This document shows, piece by piece, positions 5,747 through 7,048 of a stretch of 7,048 nucleotides of DNA (position 1 is the first letter of the stretch; each line of letters begins with the position of its first letter). The stretch is from NCBI GenBank assembly GCA_027306955.1, contig DAHUXX010000188.1, forward strand, positions 1 to 7,048, written 5' to 3'. Source of the DNA: Acetobacteraceae bacterium (lineage in GTDB: Bacteria > Pseudomonadota > Alphaproteobacteria > Acetobacterales > Acetobacteraceae). A program made the position numbers and the translations under genes. The notes beneath the pieces were generated by a model. That model worked only from the letters and a program-made list of their open reading frames with translations. It ran no database searches and was not told where the DNA came from.

Positions 5747-6316
5747 TCAGGCCTCGCCGCGCCAGGGTGTCGCGACCGGCTCGAAGACGCGCAGCAGGTC
5801 GATGGCGCGGCGCGCGATCTGCTCGACGATTTCCGCGACGCTTTGCGGCTTGAGATAGAAGGCGGGAACCGGCGGCATGATCACGCCACCCGCCTCGGTC
5901 GCCGCCGCCATCGCGCGCAGGTGCCCGAGATGCAGCGGCGTCTCGCGCGCCAGCAGGATCAGCTTCCGCCGCTCCTTCAAATGCACGTCGGCGGCGCGCA
6001 CCAGCAGGTTGTCGGCCTGGCCATACGCGATCGCCGCGAGCGTATGCATCGAGCACGGGGCGACGATCATGCCGCGCGTCGGGAACGAACCGGAGGCGAT
6101 CGCGGCGCCGACATCGCCGGCGTCGTGGACAAAGCCGGCATGCCCGCGCAGCGTTGCCAGCGCGTCCGGTCCCGCCTCGTGGCGCAGCGTCCGCTCCGCG
6201 GCCGGGGTCACGACGACATGGGTCTCGGCCCCGAGCTCGGCGAGGATGTCGACGACGCGGAGCCCGATCGCCGCCCCGGACGCGCCGCTGATGCCGACGA
6301 CGACGCGGGGCGTCAT
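5747..6316 (-). CDS. ubiX: UbiX flavin prenyltransferase
   Basis: Makes prenylated FMN from FMN and dimethylallyl phosphate; the product is the cofactor of UbiD-type decarboxylases. 189 residues, full length. Visible: N-terminal flavin-binding RVVVGISGASGAAIGLRV (GISGASG at 8-14), VVTPAA (35-40), PCSMHTLAAIAYG (87-99), KLILLARETPLHLGHL (118-133) and the MPPVPAFYLKP segment (147-157) of the active-site region. I chose ATG 6316 because the beta strand preceding GISGASG begins there; the open frame upstream is antisense or overlapping ubiD sequence. ATG overlaps the ubiD stop as ATGA, a direct coupling of cofactor maker and user. No independent ribosome binding site is clear. Homologues named Pad1 act on phenolic acids, but the adjacent ubiD and the lineage favour ubiquinone synthesis. 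Confidence 0.96.
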   Translation of the reverse strand: MTPRVVVGISGASGAAIGLRVVDILAELGAETHVVVTPAAERTLRHEAGPDALATLRGHAGFVHDAGDVGAAIASGSFPTRGMIVAPCSMHTLAAIAYGQADNLLVRAADVHLKERRKLILLARETPLHLGHLRAMAAATEAGGVIMPPVPAFYLKPQSVAEIVEQIARRAIDLLRVFEPVATPWRGEA

Positions 6317-7048
6317 GGCGGGGCCGTGAATTTGAAGCCGGCGGACAGGCGCGGCCAGATCGCGTCCACGCGCTTCTTCACGTCCGGCGCCATGGCGAGC
6401 GTGCGGTTCCATGCGCGTCTTGTCTCGGCGCCGATCTTGCGAGTGGCATCGAGACCCATCTTGGCGCCGATCCCCGGCTCCGGCGAGGCGAAGTCGAGGT
6501 AGTCGATCGGCGTGTTTTCCACCACCATGACGTCGCGCGACGCGTCCATGCGCGTGGCGATCGCCCAGGCGATGTCGCGCCAGTCGCGCGCGTCGATGTC
6601 GTCGTCCACCACGACGATGGTCTTGGTGTAGCTGAACTGCGGCAGCATGCCCCAGAAGCCCATCATCACGCGCCGCGCCTGGCCGGGATAGGTTTTCCGG
6701 ATCGAGACGATGGCGATACGATAGGAACAGGCTTCCGGTGGCAGCCAGACATCGACGATTTCCGGCATCTGGCGGCGGATGCTTGGCAATGCCAGGTCGT
6801 TGAGCACGGCGCCGATCACCGAGGGCTCGTCGGGCGGCCGGCCGGTGAAGGTGGTGAGGTAGACCGGGCTGCGCCGCATGGTGATGGCGGTGACGCGCAT
6901 CACCGGAAAATTCTCGACCGAGTTGTAATAGCCGGTGTGGTCTCCGTACGGCCCTTCCGGCGCCGTCTCGGTGGCCGAGGCGTAACCCTCCAGCACGATC
7001 TCCGCGTCGGCCGGGACCAGCAGCGGCACGGTGAGCGCCGGGGCGACG
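6313..7048 (-). CDS. ubiD: UbiD family 3-octaprenyl-4-hydroxybenzoate decarboxylase, C-terminal part (runs off right edge)
   Basis: prFMN-dependent decarboxylase of ubiquinone synthesis. The 244 residues before the stop at 6313 are the C-terminal half of a protein normally near 500 residues. Motifs: VPADAEIVLEG, the active-site segment APEGPYGDHTGYYNSVENFPV whose acidic residues belong to the catalytic Glu/Asp set of the family, FTGRPPDEPSVIG, the long LPEACSYR-like stretch, and TKTIVVVDDDIDARDWRDIAWAIATRMDASRD. The reading frame is open to the right edge (VAPALTVPLLVPADAE), so the GTG at 7029 is internal and not a start. The N-terminal half, including the conserved arginine of the active site, is outside the window. 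It precedes ubiX with an ATGA overlap. Confidence 0.96.
   Translation of the reverse strand, partial: VAPALTVPLLVPADAEIVLEGYASATETAPEGPYGDHTGYYNSVENFPVMRVTAITMRRSPVYLTTFTGRPPDEPSVIGAVLNDLALPSIRRQMPEIVDVWLPPEACSYRIAIVSIRKTYPGQARRVMMGFWGMLPQFSYTKTIVVVDDDIDARDWRDIAWAIATRMDASRDVMVVENTPIDYLDFASPEPGIGAKMGLDATRKIGAETRRAWNRTLAMAPDVKKRVDAIWPRLSAGFKFTAPP

Noticed and set aside
5740..5753. GGCCTCAGGCC in the recR/ubiX convergent gap as a bidirectional terminator
   Set aside because: Five pairs with a one-base loop cannot form a stable hairpin of that shape, and no T-run follows.
6317..6412. A longer UbiX starting upstream of 6316
   Set aside because: The extra residues are Arg/His-rich out-of-frame ubiD sequence; UbiX proteins start just before the GISGASG strand, which fits ATG 6316.
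6313..7029. UbiD beginning at the GTG at 7029 as a short protein
   Set aside because: The frame continues open to the window edge with family-like residues, and UbiD proteins have about 250 more residues upstream.
1..7048. A new defence, toxin-antitoxin, CRISPR or biosynthetic system
   Set aside because: Apart from one small exported protein, every gene belongs to a known housekeeping or transport family, and I see no array, recombinase, transposase or toxin-like gene.

Overview
The window reads as a high-GC alphaproteobacterial segment, most likely from the Acetobacteraceae/Rhodospirillales side. The evidence is the order SRP RNA - dnaX - ybaB - recR, the style of the NudC, DnaX and UbiX proteins, and strong GC bias at third codon positions. 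It is joined at about base 576-594 to a stretch of different origin. I see no phage, transposase, CRISPR, tRNA or rRNA, and no defence or biosynthetic cassette. Apart from the junction, this is mostly housekeeping DNA.

Layout. Bases 1-569 (minus strand) hold the N-terminal 189 codons of glutamate-1-semialdehyde aminotransferase (hemL), running off the left edge. Bases 594-1358 (plus) hold the C-terminal ATPase half of a YejF-type peptide/microcin C ABC transporter, cut at its 5' side exactly where the hemL neighbourhood ends. Convergent to it, bases 2581-1377 (minus) carry nudC (NADH pyrophosphatase) followed by a small exported protein, sharing an ATGA start/stop. Bases 2582-2853 are a divergent intergenic region with a plausible promoter, the small SRP RNA (ffs, 2668-2763) and a 12-bp perfect palindrome just before dnaX. 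Bases 2854-5739 (plus) carry dnaX, ybaB (ATGA overlap) and recR; ybaB and recR are separated by 97 bases holding three perfect hairpins in a row. Bases 7048-5747 (minus), convergent to recR, carry the C-terminal half of ubiD and complete ubiX, again with an ATGA overlap.

How the genes fit together. dnaX (clamp loader), ybaB (nucleoid-associated protein) and recR (recombinational repair) form the widespread replication/repair cluster, here preceded by the SRP RNA. UbiX makes the prenylated flavin that UbiD needs for decarboxylation in ubiquinone synthesis. NudC removes NAD(H) or NAD caps; its small partner is unknown.

The main point for a second look is the hemL/yejF junction. Alphaproteobacteria normally make 5-aminolevulinate by the C4 (ALA synthase) route and do not need HemL. 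The gene looks actinobacterial, and both flanking genes are cut or displaced at the same point. An assembly chimera is the simplest explanation, with recombination or transfer as the alternative. The second is the three-hairpin element before recR, which looks like a dispersed palindromic repeat.
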